The notes under the pieces: generated by a model
Databases searched by the model: none
The model's input: the letters and a program-made list of their open reading frames with translations, nothing else
What the model was told of the DNA's origin: nothing
Made by a program: the position numbers and the translations under genes
NCBI GenBank assembly: GCA_031373225.1
Contig: JANMMM010000218.1
Span: forward strand, 1-14,728
Direction of reading: 5' to 3'
DNA: 14,728 nucleotides
Source of the DNA: JANOYJ01 sp031373225
GTDB taxonomy: Bacteria > Pseudomonadota > Alphaproteobacteria > Rhizobiales > Rhizobiaceae
Shown: positions 14,651 through 14,728 of the stretch, piece by piece
Position numbering within the stretch: the first letter of the stretch is position 1
Layout of the letters: each line of letters opens with the position of its first letter

Positions 14651-14728
14651 GTCAGCGTCCGCTCTTCTGTCACAGGCACGAAAATAGAATGCACCGGTTC
14701 AGACCCATGCGCGACGCAATACGGATGA
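14651..14728. other. Upstream region of the PodJ-like gene, window edge
   Basis: These 78 bases hold the 5' flank of the PodJ-like gene. No convincing -35/-10 pair or gene start was seen. The plus-strand frame running through it is a continuation of antisense coding shadow. Confidence 0.4.

Overview
The window is GC-rich, densely packed bacterial DNA. Its gene content suggests an alphaproteobacterium of the Hyphomicrobiales (Rhizobiales), perhaps near Mesorhizobium or other Phyllobacteriaceae. The main clues are a PodJ-like polar scaffold with SEL1 repeats and a peptidoglycan-binding end, a TauE/SafE permease paired with a TIGR02186-type protein, a ligase-associated helicase/PdeM pair, and a sugar 1-dehydrogenase close to Azospirillum L-arabinose dehydrogenase. 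This assignment is inference from gene families; no rRNA or other marker is present.

Layout, left to right. (1) Positions 1-444 hold the 3' end of a Fic-family gene, convergent with a complete tRNA-Thr(CGT) at 465-540 on the minus strand. (2) Positions 589-3668 are a small metabolic block: a Gfo/Idh/MocA sugar 1-dehydrogenase (minus), a divergent second Gfo/Idh/MocA oxidoreductase (plus), and a nitronate-monooxygenase-like flavoprotein (minus) whose stop codon overlaps that of its neighbour. (3) Positions 3874-8716 form a plus-strand unit: an unrecognised acidic single-pass membrane protein, then a ligase-associated Lhr-like DEXH helicase and the PdeM phosphoesterase, the last two coupled by a 4-bp overlap. 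(4) Positions 8717-10894 form a minus-strand membrane unit read as TauE/SafE permease, TIGR02186-type membrane-anchored exported protein, then DUF3429 membrane protein. Its stop abuts the pdeM stop with no spacer. (5) Positions 11069-14650 encode a 1193-residue PodJ-like protein followed by a clear intrinsic terminator.

Two sets of genes look functionally linked. The helicase and PdeM belong to a four-gene DNA-repair set whose ligase and exonuclease are not in this window. The TauE/SafE permease and TIGR02186-type protein are translationally coupled and probably act together at the inner membrane in export of an oxidised sulfur compound or organic acid. The metabolic block lacks the lactonase, dehydratase and transporter expected for a full sugar-oxidation pathway.

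The most unusual non-coding structure is the leader of the TauE/SafE gene. It carries a perfect 11-bp inverted repeat that coincides with a 16-codon ORF holding a Cys-Cys pair, and two AT-rich palindromes lie just upstream. No mobile element, CRISPR array or rRNA was seen, and no gene-free stretch exceeds about 205 bases.
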